From positions 133,235 through 197,234 of the forward strand of contig BDDD01001800.1 of assembly GCA_001972305.1 (NCBI GenBank): a DNA stretch of 64,000 nt. Reading direction: 5' to 3'. The position numbers and the translations under genes were made by a program. Shown here piece by piece: positions 35,501 to 47,500 of this stretch. Position 1 is the stretch's first letter. Each line of letters opens with the position of its first letter. A model generated the notes under the pieces. The model ran no database searches and was not told the origin of the DNA. It saw nothing but the letters and a program-made list of their open reading frames with translations. This DNA comes from Cephalotus follicularis (lineage: Eukaryota > Streptophyta > Magnoliopsida > Oxalidales > Cephalotaceae).

Positions 35501-38500
35501 CCAAAGGTTTTCAAGTGCTGAGCAGATGAACACTTGACCATGCCTCTATTGGTGTCATACCCTCAACTGATCTTGTAGGCAATCTATTTAAGAGATACAC
35601 AGTTGTGTGCACTGCTTCTCCCCAAAATCTCTTGGGCAAGTGTTTCTGAAACATCATGCACCTTGTCATCTCCATTGTTGTTCTATTTTTCCTTTTAGAG
35701 ACTCCATTTTGCTGTGGAGTGTAAGGTACAGTAAGTTGGTGTTCAATTCCCATATCTTCACATAATTTGTCAAACTCTGATGAAGTGTATTCTTTGCCAT
35801 TATCAAACCTTAGAGTCTTGATTTTGCAATCACTTTGGTTCTCAACCAACTTCTTGAACTTGTTAAACACTGAGAAGACTTGAGATTTGTTGCTCATGAA
35901 ATAAACCCAAGTCATTCTGCTATGATCATCAATAAACAGAATGAAATATCTGTTTTGGCCCAATGATGGAACTTTCATTGGCCCACACACATCAGTGTGC
36001 ACAAGCTCCAGCTTCTTCTTAGCTCCTCTTGTTTGATTTGTGGGAAAGGGAAGCCTACTTAACTTTCCCAGTTGACAACACTCACACACTTCTTCCACCA
36101 TTCCAACAGCAGGCATGTTTCTCACAAGACCTCTTGACTGCATAAAGTTGATAGACTTCAAGTTGTAGTGGCCAAATCACTTGTGCCATAGCCATGAGTC
36201 ATCAACAATACTAGAGTGTGCATGATTCATATTATAATTCCAATTAATTGGAAATCTGTTGTTTTCTAGATGCACCCTAGCTATTTCAGCACCACTAGGA
36301 TCATACACTGTGCAGTGCTTGTCTTTAAAGTAAAGGGAATAATTATTACTCATCATTTGTGCAACACTCAAGAGATTCTGATCCAATTCAGGTACTAAAA
36401 GAACATCATGAATTAATCTAGTACCTTGATTGGTTTGAATAGCAACAATTCCCTTTCCAGTAGCTTTAGCTTCATCTCCATTGCCTATTTTGATAACTGC
36501 TTGTATTCAGGTGTCCAGCTCATGGAAAATAGATGGTTTATAAGACATGATTGGTGTAGGCACTGTCAATAAGCCATGATTCCTTGTTGGTTTTACCCCT
36601 TAGATGTGCAGCCATGAATAGATGACCTTCATGTTGATGATTTTCTGCAACATGTGCTTGTTGCTGAGGAGGAGTTTGCTGTTGTGGTGGTGGCTTGTTC
36701 TGCTTGAATTTGCAAAATTTTTCAGGATGCCCAAGTCTATTACAGATCTTGCATCTGATCTTAAACCAACAATCCTTCTCAAGGTGATTGGTCTTGCTGC
36801 AGGTTCCATAAGGAGGAAAGTCTCCCTTTTGTCTGAACTTCTTCTCAAATGAAGGGCCTTTAGACTTGTTGTATTTCTCACAAGAATTCTTGGATTCCTT
36901 GAAAGAGGTCTGCTTGTTCTTGTGCTTGACTTGGAAGGCACTTTCAGCAGAAACTTCTTCCCTTTTACTAATTCTTGATTCATGAATCTGTAGAGAGCCT
37001 AACAGCTCATTTAATGTGAGCTTTGTGAGGTCTTTAGACTCCTCAATAGCTGAAACTTTGGAGTCATACTTGTCAGGTAGGCTTATAAAAACCTTTTCAA
37101 TAATCTTCTAGTCAGTAACCTTCTCTCCATAGATTCTCATTTGATTTACAACCTCCAAAAGTTTAGAGATGTAATCCTTGACAGTCTCACTGTCCTTCAT
37201 CTTCAAGTTCTCATAATCTCTTCTAAGGTTGAGCAACCTTATAGCTCTAACCCTTTCAGTGCCTTGGAACTCTTCTTGGAGAGTATCCCATGCTTCCTTG
37301 GCTGTTGAAGATGCAACAATTCTAGGGAAAATTGACTCTGCTACAGCTGAATGCAGAAATGAGAGACATTTGAAATTGTTTGTGCTCTCTACCTTAGCTG
37401 GTTTCATCTGAGCAACAGTCAAGTTATTAGAATTTTCAGGTGGAGTGTATCCCTTCTCCATTGACTCCCAAAGGTCATAAGCCCTAAGGAATGTCTTCAT
37501 CTTTGCTGACCAAAAATCATACTCATTTCCTCCAAAGACTGGAGGTGCTGGCAGAGAAACATTACTTGAGGATGCCATTAATGCAAGCTAAATAAATTCT
37601 GCCAACACTTGTTTTTTGTTGTTTTTTTATTCAAGAACTGAATGTCCCTTTAAGATCATTAAGGGCTCTGATACCATGTAAGAATTTATGGATTAAAAAT
37701 GAAAATAGCAAACATCATGTGTTTCTGATAATTTTTTTGCAGTATCTTTCAGTAGAATTACAAGCTCATTTTATATGAGACTTAAGCTTAGATTAAGGAA
37801 CAACTATGCACCTGACAACACAAAAAGCAGCCCATGCTTTAAGCCTTAAAAGCAGGACTTACATACAAATCTAATTGCTCCAACTGACTATACTGCAGTA
37901 GTCAAAATACAAACATAAACAAGGAAGTTGGTCTGCTACATTTTGCAGACCAAAAACACTAGTTAATTAGCCTAATGAGTTTCTAACCAAAGCCTTAATT
38001 CTAACACTTCTAAGTAAGGATCGGCGTTGGAGAAGACTGGAGTATTTCGCCGGAGCGGAAGATCAGCACGAATAGGCTTAGGTTGCTGCTGATCGGCAGC
38101 GCGGCGCTAGGGTTTGTTTTTCTTTCGTGTATTTGTTTTTTTTTTTTTTGTCATTTCTGTAGCTGGTTTTTTTTTTTTTTTGAAATTTAAAATCGCCTAA
38201 TTTGTCTTTACAGGCTCTAATACCATGTTAAAGTGAGAGAATAGTCTACTTAGTGTTTTATTAAGAAGGTTACAAATATATAGTGTTACAATCTAGTCCA
38301 TTAATCACTATTTAACCAATGTGGGATAACACTAACAATATTGCTAACACTAACAGTAACGTTCCAAGAACCACTAGAATTTGTTGTAAACTCTTATAGA
38401 CTTAACATTCTTGAATTCTCGGGTGTCAAGTAAACCTTCAAGACTTCACTCCAAGTCGTTGCTACAACCTCTTGTAGACTTTCCACGTGTTTGAATGTCG

Positions 38501-41500
38501 GGGCTTCAAGCTGTCTTGCAATGCATAAAGAGTTCTTACTAGCAATCATACTGATTTAGTCAATTCAGACTTTTCAGCTTAGATCAGACTTTAATTAAGT
38601 CTGGTTTATAAAGAATATGATGTGAAATAAATGGATCGCTTAATATGAACAAGATACAGAGGTTTTGATGTTTGCTACTAGTGCGCTCTTTGCTGTTGTT
38701 TTCTTGTTTTTTATGAGAGGTTGCTTTGAAGACTGGTTGAGCATTTTGAATGTTGAATGTTGTTTTCATCAGTTGCGTCTCTCATTGTTGTTTTTTTCAA
38801 ATGATCCGAGATGTTTATATATAGTCCCTTGAAATGAGTCGTTGGAGATGTAGAGAACTAGTCGTTGTTTGAAGTGACTGATGCTTGTTACATCGGAGAT
38901 TGTTCCTTGGTCACACGCGTCTTGAAAAGTGATTTCTTCCTACACACGTTTTGTCTACAAGCGTCAGTTTTTTGAAACTAGCGCTGAGGAGCAGAGTTGA
39001 CTTTTCTTCATACTGATGTGTTGAGAGATTTGTTGTTAGTTTGATCAGTTTGTGCCTTCTGTTTGAGGTGTCTTGCGTCTGGTTCAGGAGTGTAGCCTCT
39101 TTTTTAGTGAAGTTACGTTTGTTTCATGTGTCTCGTCTGTTTCAGGATGTTGCATCAGTTTTGGTTGTCTCATCTGTTCATTGTAAAGTTTCTGCAGGAG
39201 TTTCTTTAATCTTTTGTTGCTGTTTGATGTGGTATTTGAAACACATAATAAACTTATTAAACATTCAATTCCTAATTTGTTATCATTGTTGACAGTAGTT
39301 TTGTGTATTGTCAGTAGCTTTATTTGGTTTTGAAGCAACTCTTGTTTAGCCTAATCATATGTAAGTAGGAGGGAGCATAACTCTCGTTTTTGGGATTAGG
39401 CATTTTGCCTGAGAGATGCCATTAGGTTTTAAAGGGGAAGCACTTTGTCTCGCTTATGGACGCATGCCCCGTGTGCATTTGTTTTGTAAAAGGAGTAAGC
39501 CACATCATTTATTATTGTTAAAGCATATGTAACGTTGTCTCCTGGAACTTTGTGTTTTGCAATAGTCTCTTTAGGGGATTGAGCCAACCATTATGTAGGA
39601 TGGGTAAGCTCATTGGTTGTTTGTGTGCTTTTATGTATAGCTTGTGTGTGCCAGTGGGTGCCTCCCTCCCACGTTATATGTGTATCTGTTCTATGATATT
39701 AATGATACAAGTAGACCTTTCTCTATTTTGTGTTGCATCTACCATGCTATGATTATTGTGCTTGTCTCGAATGCTTTACTTTATGCAGCTATCGATTTCT
39801 GCACTGTACATACCGAGATGCCTCTTTATTTGTGCAGTGATGCTAGTTTAATTTGATCCACACTATAGTGTTGGCTGACTTGCTTGGTACAGACCAAGTT
39901 AAGTGTCGCATGGCCCAAGGGCTTCGAGACGAAAAAGCTTGGCCCCAATTTCTCGTTGCAGGAGAATTTTATTTTATTTAGTAAAAGGGGAAAAAAATAT
40001 TTCCCTTTGTGCTCATTGCACGGCTCCGTGCAAGAGAGTTAATGTTTACATATTTTTCTCTCAGTATATTCTTCGTAATGCAGCTTAGGGTTGACTACTT
40101 GTTTGTAAATAGTTAAATGGCTGCTCTGTTCTGACTGCAGCATGTGGAGAGAATTGCATGTTAAAACTATGCTCAGTTCAATCAATGTCTTTTTAGTCAA
40201 TTTATTCTTAGAACTACCTGTTTCGATGTAAGCATGTCAGGAATTTTAGAGTATTGAAGTTTTTTAGTTGCACTAGATCGCATTTTTGCATACGACTTTT
40301 TATGGGAATGATGATCTGGGAATTGAAAAGAGTATATGTTATAGAATTGTCAATAATATTGTAATAATGTTTTTTTATGATAATGTCAAAAGGAAAAGAA
40401 AATTTCCACACTTGATATATGTCATATTAACATAATCTCATACTTTGTACTTAGTGGAAAGTTTTTCTACATTGACATATATTTTTGCATTTGTCATGTA
40501 GGCGAGTAAGAGAAGCCGAACGCTATACTTGGGCTGCAACCAGAGGTGTGAACGAAGAAATTCTTTTCAACAATTTGCCTGAAGACCTTCAAAGGGATAT
40601 AAGACGCCATCTCTTCAAATTTGTCAAGAAAGTAAGATTTACAATATTTAACTTAGATCCTTCAGGATGATAACTTCCTCAGTCAATCAGAGAGAACAAC
40701 ATGAGAAGTCCCATTTAAATAAGTTCTCTAGGCCCATTAGTCATCATTTTCTGAGATCGTAGGCAACTCGTGTTACCTTCCTGACGCCTATAGAATATAG
40801 AAAGCTAGTAGAAAGCAAAAGACATATTTCTCATTGCAAACATAAATTACAGTGTAGAATGAGAAAGATAAATGTCACGATCATCAGCATAATTTGCTTT
40901 CCAATACAAAAACTCATCCTTGATCATGTCCTACTTATTTTTTACTCCTTTTCCCGGAAAATATATTTAACACCATTGGTGCTATAAAACTCCACAGGAA
41001 GCACATGTGCCCTCAAATCCCGACCTATTTTTCTTTTTGTTAATGATATTATAAGCAGGTTCTAACATTGCAGGTTCGGATTTTTGCCCTAATGGATGAC
41101 CCTATTTTAGATTCTATTCGTGAGAGACTTAGACAAAAAACATACATCAAAGGAAGCAAAGTTTTGTGTCATGGTGGGCTAATCGAAAAGATGGTTTTTG
41201 TTGTCCGTGGACAAATGGAGAGCATTGGAGAAGGTGGTATAAGAGTTCCCTTATCTATAGGGGATGTCTGTGGCGAGGAACTTCTCACATGGTGTCTTGA
41301 GCATTCTTCACTAAACAAAGGTGGTGTTGTAATTAGTTTTCCCTTTGTGCTTAAGTGATACCTGTTTAAAAATCACAAATCATCAGCCTGCCAAAATAGC
41401 AATTGGCTGTTTTTGTGGCACACTATATGATGCTAAAGCCAACATGATTCTATTGGAATAGTTTCTCCTGGAGATGAGAAGAGAATCAGGATCCCAGGAC

Positions 41501-44500
41501 AGCGATTGCTAAGCAATAGAACAGTAAGATGCTTAACAAATGTAGAAGCATTTTCACTTGGAGCTGCAGACCTCGAAGAAGTGACCAGTCTTTTTGCAAG
41601 ATTCCTGAGGAATCCACGTGTTCAAGGAGCAATAAGGTAATCTTTTGTTTACTTTTATTTGCATGCACATTTATAAATCATCTTTTCAATAACTTGTGCA
41701 CTATGTTAGAGGCATTTGATCGCAATTGTGTGTTTCGTATTAGCATTACGTCTTATGCCCCAAGTAGAATCCTCAATATGAAAAGGGAAATTTTGTTCAA
41801 GACCAGTTTTGTCCGGGGCTGTCTTATTCAATGTCAACAGATTCAAACAATTGTTCAGCACCACTAGCTTTAGAGTTTAGATGATAAATATAAGCCTTCC
41901 CATTCTAGTTGGTAGTGCTAATGAGATGATCAACCTCACCTAATCTAACATATGCTGCTACACGTTGATTTCAACCTTCAGAATCTGTACCACCATCGAG
42001 CATTATCCTATAGGGAGGAAAAGTAAGCATAATGGTTTACGGATTTGCCTCTTGTAGACCCTCTATTAAATATTATACAATTTTTTCAGGTAGATTCACG
42101 TTCTTCAGGTCTGTTTACACGTACAGCAGTGTTCAAGAACTTCATGTTGGAAATAAATTGAACAAGAAAATAGAAGAAAATTGTTCTCTTAATATCACAC
42201 ACAAAAAACACTCTATGGAAGAAAAACTCTCAATTCATTTACTTCTCAACTTGGATTTGAATATACTTGTACAATAGGTATTTATAGGCCTATCCATCTA
42301 GAAAACATAAAGACTTTTCAAACTCCTAGATAATTTAATTCACCTAGAACATACATGAATCATAAAACTAGATTCATTCAATGTATCATGTACCAAAGAT
42401 AATGTACAATGACACATCCAATGTACCAATGAATCTATAACACATTCAATGAGTCTATCAATGTATCTAGCTTATAATTTTAACAGTTCCCCTTAAGCTA
42501 GATTTGCACGACACCAAGTTTGTCTTTTAGTTTGCTAAAATCACCAACCTTCAATGCCTTGGTAAAAATATAAGCAACTTGATCACCAGATTTACAATAA
42601 CAAACTTCAACCTCACCATCTTTGACCAAATCACGAATGAAGTGAAACTTGATCCTTATGTGCTTACTTTTACCATGAAAGACTGGATTCTTTGTGAGTG
42701 CAATAGCTGAACTATTATCAAAAAATAACTTAGTAGCTTCAGATTCGGGATGCTTGAGCCCCTTTAGAATCCATCGTAACCATAGAGCTTGACAACTTGT
42801 CATAGATAAAGAAATGTATTCCACTTCTGCTGTAGAAAGAGCTACTACTACTTGCTTCTTTGATGCCCAAGAAATTGCACCGGAACCAATGTTAAAAATA
42901 AAAGCAGAAATACTCTAGCTATCTTCCAACATTCCACCCAAATCACTATCGCTATATCCAATCAAATTTGAGTTTTGAGTTTTGCCATAATGGATCCCAT
43001 GATCAACAGTTCCACAAACATATCTCAAAATACGCTTTCCAGCCTCCCAATGACTTCTTTTTGGGCATTCCATGAATCTACTAATCATGCTTACTGAAAA
43101 CATAAGATCGGGTCTTGTAGCAGTCAAGTACATAAGACTACCCACAAGACTGCGATAGAGAGTAGCATCAACTTCCTTCTCACATGATTGTTTGGACAAT
43201 TTTAACCCAAATTCCATTGGAGTAGAAATAGGAGTAGCATCTTCCATGTTGAATTTCTTCAATAAATCTCTTGCATACCTCTTTTGAAAAATGGAGATTC
43301 CATCTTTACTTTGCTTGACCTCAATACCAAGAAAGAAATGAAGGAGGCTCATATCCGTCATCTCAAACTCATGCATCATAGCTTTCTTGAATTCTTTACC
43401 CATGCTTAGACAGTTTTCGGTAAAGATTAAATCATCAACATATAAGCAAACAAACAAGAAATTACCGTCATTTTCTTTGATGTAGAGAGTGTGTTCATAA
43501 GGGCACCTTTTGAATCCATTCTTCAAGAAATAGGCATCAATGCGACTATACCAAGCTCGTGAAGCTTGTTTTAAAGCCGTATAGCGCATTCTTCAAACGA
43601 CAAACTTTGTGCTCTTCTCCCTTCTTTACATATCCAGGAGGTTGATCAATATATACCTCCGCTTCAAGAACGCCATTGTAAAAAACCGATTTTACATCCA
43701 TTTGATAGACTTTCCAACCATTTTGAGCAGCTAAGGCCAAAAGCATTCGAATTGTTTCAAGTCGAGCAACATGAGCAAAAACTTCATCATAGTCAAATCC
43801 ATATTTTTGCTTGTAGCCTTTTACAACCAGTCTTGCCTTGTATTTATCAACTTCACCATTTTCATTCAACTTGGTCTTGTAGACCCATTTCACACTGATT
43901 GGATTGTGCCCATTTGGAAGCTCCACCAACTCCCAAGTTTTATTCTTCTAAATGGTGTTGATTTCTTCATTCATAGCTTTCCATTTGCCATCTTGAATTG
44001 CTTCTTTGAAATCCACAGGATCTGCATCTGCAAATAAAGCAAAATCTACTAAATCAACTCTTTCAGTGTTCTCACACCAATCTTGAATGCTTCTAGTCCT
44101 TTGGGTTGAAGATGAACCCGGAGAATAAGGAGAGTTTGGAGGAGTCTCATCCTTATTATCTTCAACTTCATTTGCATTGCTATCTTCACTCACTTCAATG
44201 GGTGTTTGTGAATTCTTCTCGAGTGGAGACCTATCCCAAGACTTTCTTCATTAAAAATGACATCTCTACTAATGATGGTTTTCTTGGTGACGGGATTATA
44301 TAATTTGTAAGTTTTAGAATGCTCACTATATCCCACGAAGATGCATTTTTCAGATTTTTCATCCAACTTTCCTTTCATTTTGTCAAGCACAGGAGAATAA
44401 GCAATACTCCAAAAAATTCGGAAGTGAGAGACACATGGCTTATGATTGCTCCAAGCTTCTTGAGGAGTAAGTCTATTAACACTCTATGTTGATGCACGAT

Positions 44501-47500
44501 TCAACAAATAAACAGCACAAGAAACTCCTTCGGCCCAGAAAGTATCTGGCAACCCTTTGGCTTTCAACATACTTCTTGCCATTTCCATGATAGTCCGGTT
44601 TTTTCTTTCGGAAACACCGTTTTGCTGAGGGGTGTACCGAGTATTGAGTTGATGTTTAATGCCATGCTCATTCAAGAAATTCTGACAATCATGAGAAACA
44701 TACTCTCCTCCACGATCAGATTGCAAGACCTTTAACATGAAACCACTCTGTTTCTCAACAAAGGCTTTGAAAGTTCTAAACCACCCAAGAACTTCAGATT
44801 TTTCTTTAAGAAAATAAACACAAATCTTTCTGCTATAATCATCGATAAATGTAAGAAGATACCGATTTCCACGAAGAGAAGAAGTCTGCATGGGTCCACA
44901 GATATCTGTGTGAACTAACTCAAGAGGTTTTGAAGCTCGCCATGCATTTCCAGTGGGAAAAGATTTCCTTGAGTGCTTTTCAAGTGCACATCCTTCACAA
45001 ACTTGATCTTTAAGATCAATATTGGGTATGCCTCTAACCATATATTGCTTGCACATTTGAGATAGAGAGATAAAACTCAAATGTCCGTAACGAAGATGCC
45101 AAAGCCAAGACTTGTCTTTGATAATAATGCTAAAACAAGGAAGCACTTTATTATGAAACTTCAAAGGAAACATTTTATTTGAAGTCATATATACCTTGGC
45201 TAGAAGAACATGTTCTTTGTCTTTGATTTCGCACACATCGCCTTTGAAATGAACAACATGCCCTTTCAAGAGAAGTTGTCCAACACTTATGCCTAAGCCC
45301 GGGAACATAAAAGACATTAGAAATGCGCTTAACCTCTTTCTTTGTCCTCATAAGAATATCACCGCTTCCTTGAACTGAAAGCCTCTTGTAATCACCGGTT
45401 CTTACTTCACTTTGGAGAGAACCATCCAAAGTAAGAAACATCTTCTTGTTGCCAGTCATGTGATTACTACAACCACTATCAAGATACCAAACTTCATTCA
45501 TAGCAACTTCCTTCATCTCACAAGTAAGGAAAATGGTGCCTTCATCTTTATCTTCGTCTTTCTTATGCATAAAATTTGACTCCTTATTTCCATCGGAAAT
45601 ATTCTTTTGGCAAAATTTGCTGGTGTGGCCATAATTATGACAATTATAGCATTGCAATTGAGATAGGTATCTTCCTTGTCCTCGACCTCGTCCTCTTCCT
45701 CTTCCTCTACTTGAAGAAGATTCATTTCTATTAGTAAAAAATCCACCTTGCTCACCTTCGTAATCTTTACGCCTTTCTTGCTCGTTGCCTCTTCCTCTTT
45801 CACGGATGGAATGCCTTCCTCTTCCTCTACCTCTAAAACTTTCACCATGTGATAGAACTTGAGATTGAAATGCATGCTCAAGAGGAGAAGCATCAAATTG
45901 CTTCATTCTAAGTTCATGGGATTAAAGAGACCCCAACAAACTTTCTAAGGATAAAGAAGACAAATCCTTAGATTCTTCGATGACAACTACAATATACTCG
46001 AATTTCCGAGTCAGGCTTCTAAGAATTTTCTCAACAATTTTTTTTTTTTTGATTCTCCATCATTTCTCCATTCGCTTTCATTTGATTTACAAGAGCGATG
46101 ACTCGATTAAAAAATTCTTCAACCGACTTTGAATCTTTCATTCTTAAATAATCAAACTCACATCTAAGAGTTTGCAATCTCACCAACTTTATTTTGTCTT
46201 CACCTTTATAAGCAACATAAAAAGTGTCCCATGCTTCTTTTGTAGAATTTGCTGAAGAAATTCTCTCAAAAATAACTTCATCCACGGCTTGAAAAATGAA
46301 AAATAAAGCCTTCTTATCCTTCTTTTTATTGTCTTTCAACTCAGTGAGTTGTGCTTGAGTGAGTGCACTTTGATCATCCGGCTCTACTAAACCGTTTTCA
46401 ACTAAGCTCCACAATTCTTGTGACTCGTACAAGACCTTCATTAGGATGCTCCATTGGTGATAGTTCTTCCCAGTGAATCGAGGAAGTTGGGGCTGCAACA
46501 AATTATTGTTTGAAGCCATTGATCTAAGAAACCTCTCTCTGATACCAATTTATTGGAAATAAATTGAACAAGAAAAGATAAAAAAAAATTGTTCTCTTAA
46601 TATCACACACAAAAAACACTCTATGGAAGAAACACTCTCAATTCATTTACTTCTCAACTCGGATTTGAATATGCTTGTACAATAGGTATTTATAGGCTAA
46701 TACCTTACATGAGAATAATGTACCTATCCATCTAGAAAACATAAAGACTTTCCAAACTCCTAAACAATTCAATTCACCTAGAACATACATGAATCATAAA
46801 ACTAGATTCATTCAATGTATCATGTACCAAAGATAATGTACAATGACACATCCAATGTACAAATGAATCTATGACACATCCAAAATCTATCAATGTATCT
46901 AACTTATAATTTTAAGACTTCATTTGGTTCCAAAAGCGAACTCACGCACTAACCAATGATACTCACGAGAATTATATAGTATAAGAGGCCTCCGATGGTG
47001 TATCTCACAAACTCTTTGAGATAAAAAACGTTTCTCTTTTGTGTTTAGATAGCAATAGATTGAGATAGATTATCAGGAGACTCCCATCCATATTAAAAAG
47101 AGAGAGTTGATGATAAAATAGAACTTTTTATCTTAACTTATTAGGTTTATGCTCATCTTATTAGGAAAATTATGAACTCTTTGAAGTCTACTATAATTTA
47201 CTGGGTCCAGGCTGGAAATGGGCACCCATATTGGGTCCAACCCTATAGTCCTACACTAAATATAATGAACAATGCAATTTGCTTAAAATTTTCATCTTTG
47301 TGTTAATGCTAGTTAGTCATCTTATTCATATCTTTTAATTAATTATTCTTTCATCCTTTTTAAAAGGCGCTCATATTAGTACCTCGTATAATTCTTATGG
47401 TCTAATCAATACTGCTACATGACAGACTACAATAGCAAAATTGACCGATTTGGAATTTTTTTGGAAAGACTAGAACTGAACCGTGTACAAATAAAGATCA

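Larger units (their letters stand above)
34381..38006 (-). mobile_element. Copia element F, 3'-truncated
   Basis: The 5' LTR is 37677-38006 (330 bp; TGTAAGAATTTATGG...ATTCTAACA on the + strand) with the primer site TGGTATCAGAGC adjoining on the minus strand. Gag, protease region, integrase and the first part of reverse transcriptase follow to 34381, where the sequence changes abruptly to C2. The end of pol and the 3' LTR are missing. It belongs to a different copia lineage from A, B and C. Confidence 0.87.
42145..46917 (-). mobile_element. Copia element H, complete but degraded
   Basis: LTRs at 42145-42485 and 46551-46917 start TGTTGGAAATAAATTG (mutated to TATTGG in the right copy) and are flanked by the TSD CTTCA (42140-42144, 46918-46922). 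The minus-strand primer site TGGTATCAGAGAG lies three bases from the 5' LTR, and a purine tract (AAGGGGAAC) adjoins the 3' LTR. The right LTR keeps a segment of about 26 bp that the left has lost. Gag and pol occupy 4 kb in standard copia order with several breaks. Confidence 0.93.

Noticed and set aside
39041-39292. An 83-residue Val/Phe/Cys-rich frame in the CNGC intron
   Set aside because: No recognisable motif, no splice context and no repeat of it elsewhere; probably chance.
41880-42130. Additional exon between CNGC exons f and g
   Set aside because: Exons f and g join in exact phase and the family sequence is continuous across them, so no exon is missing.
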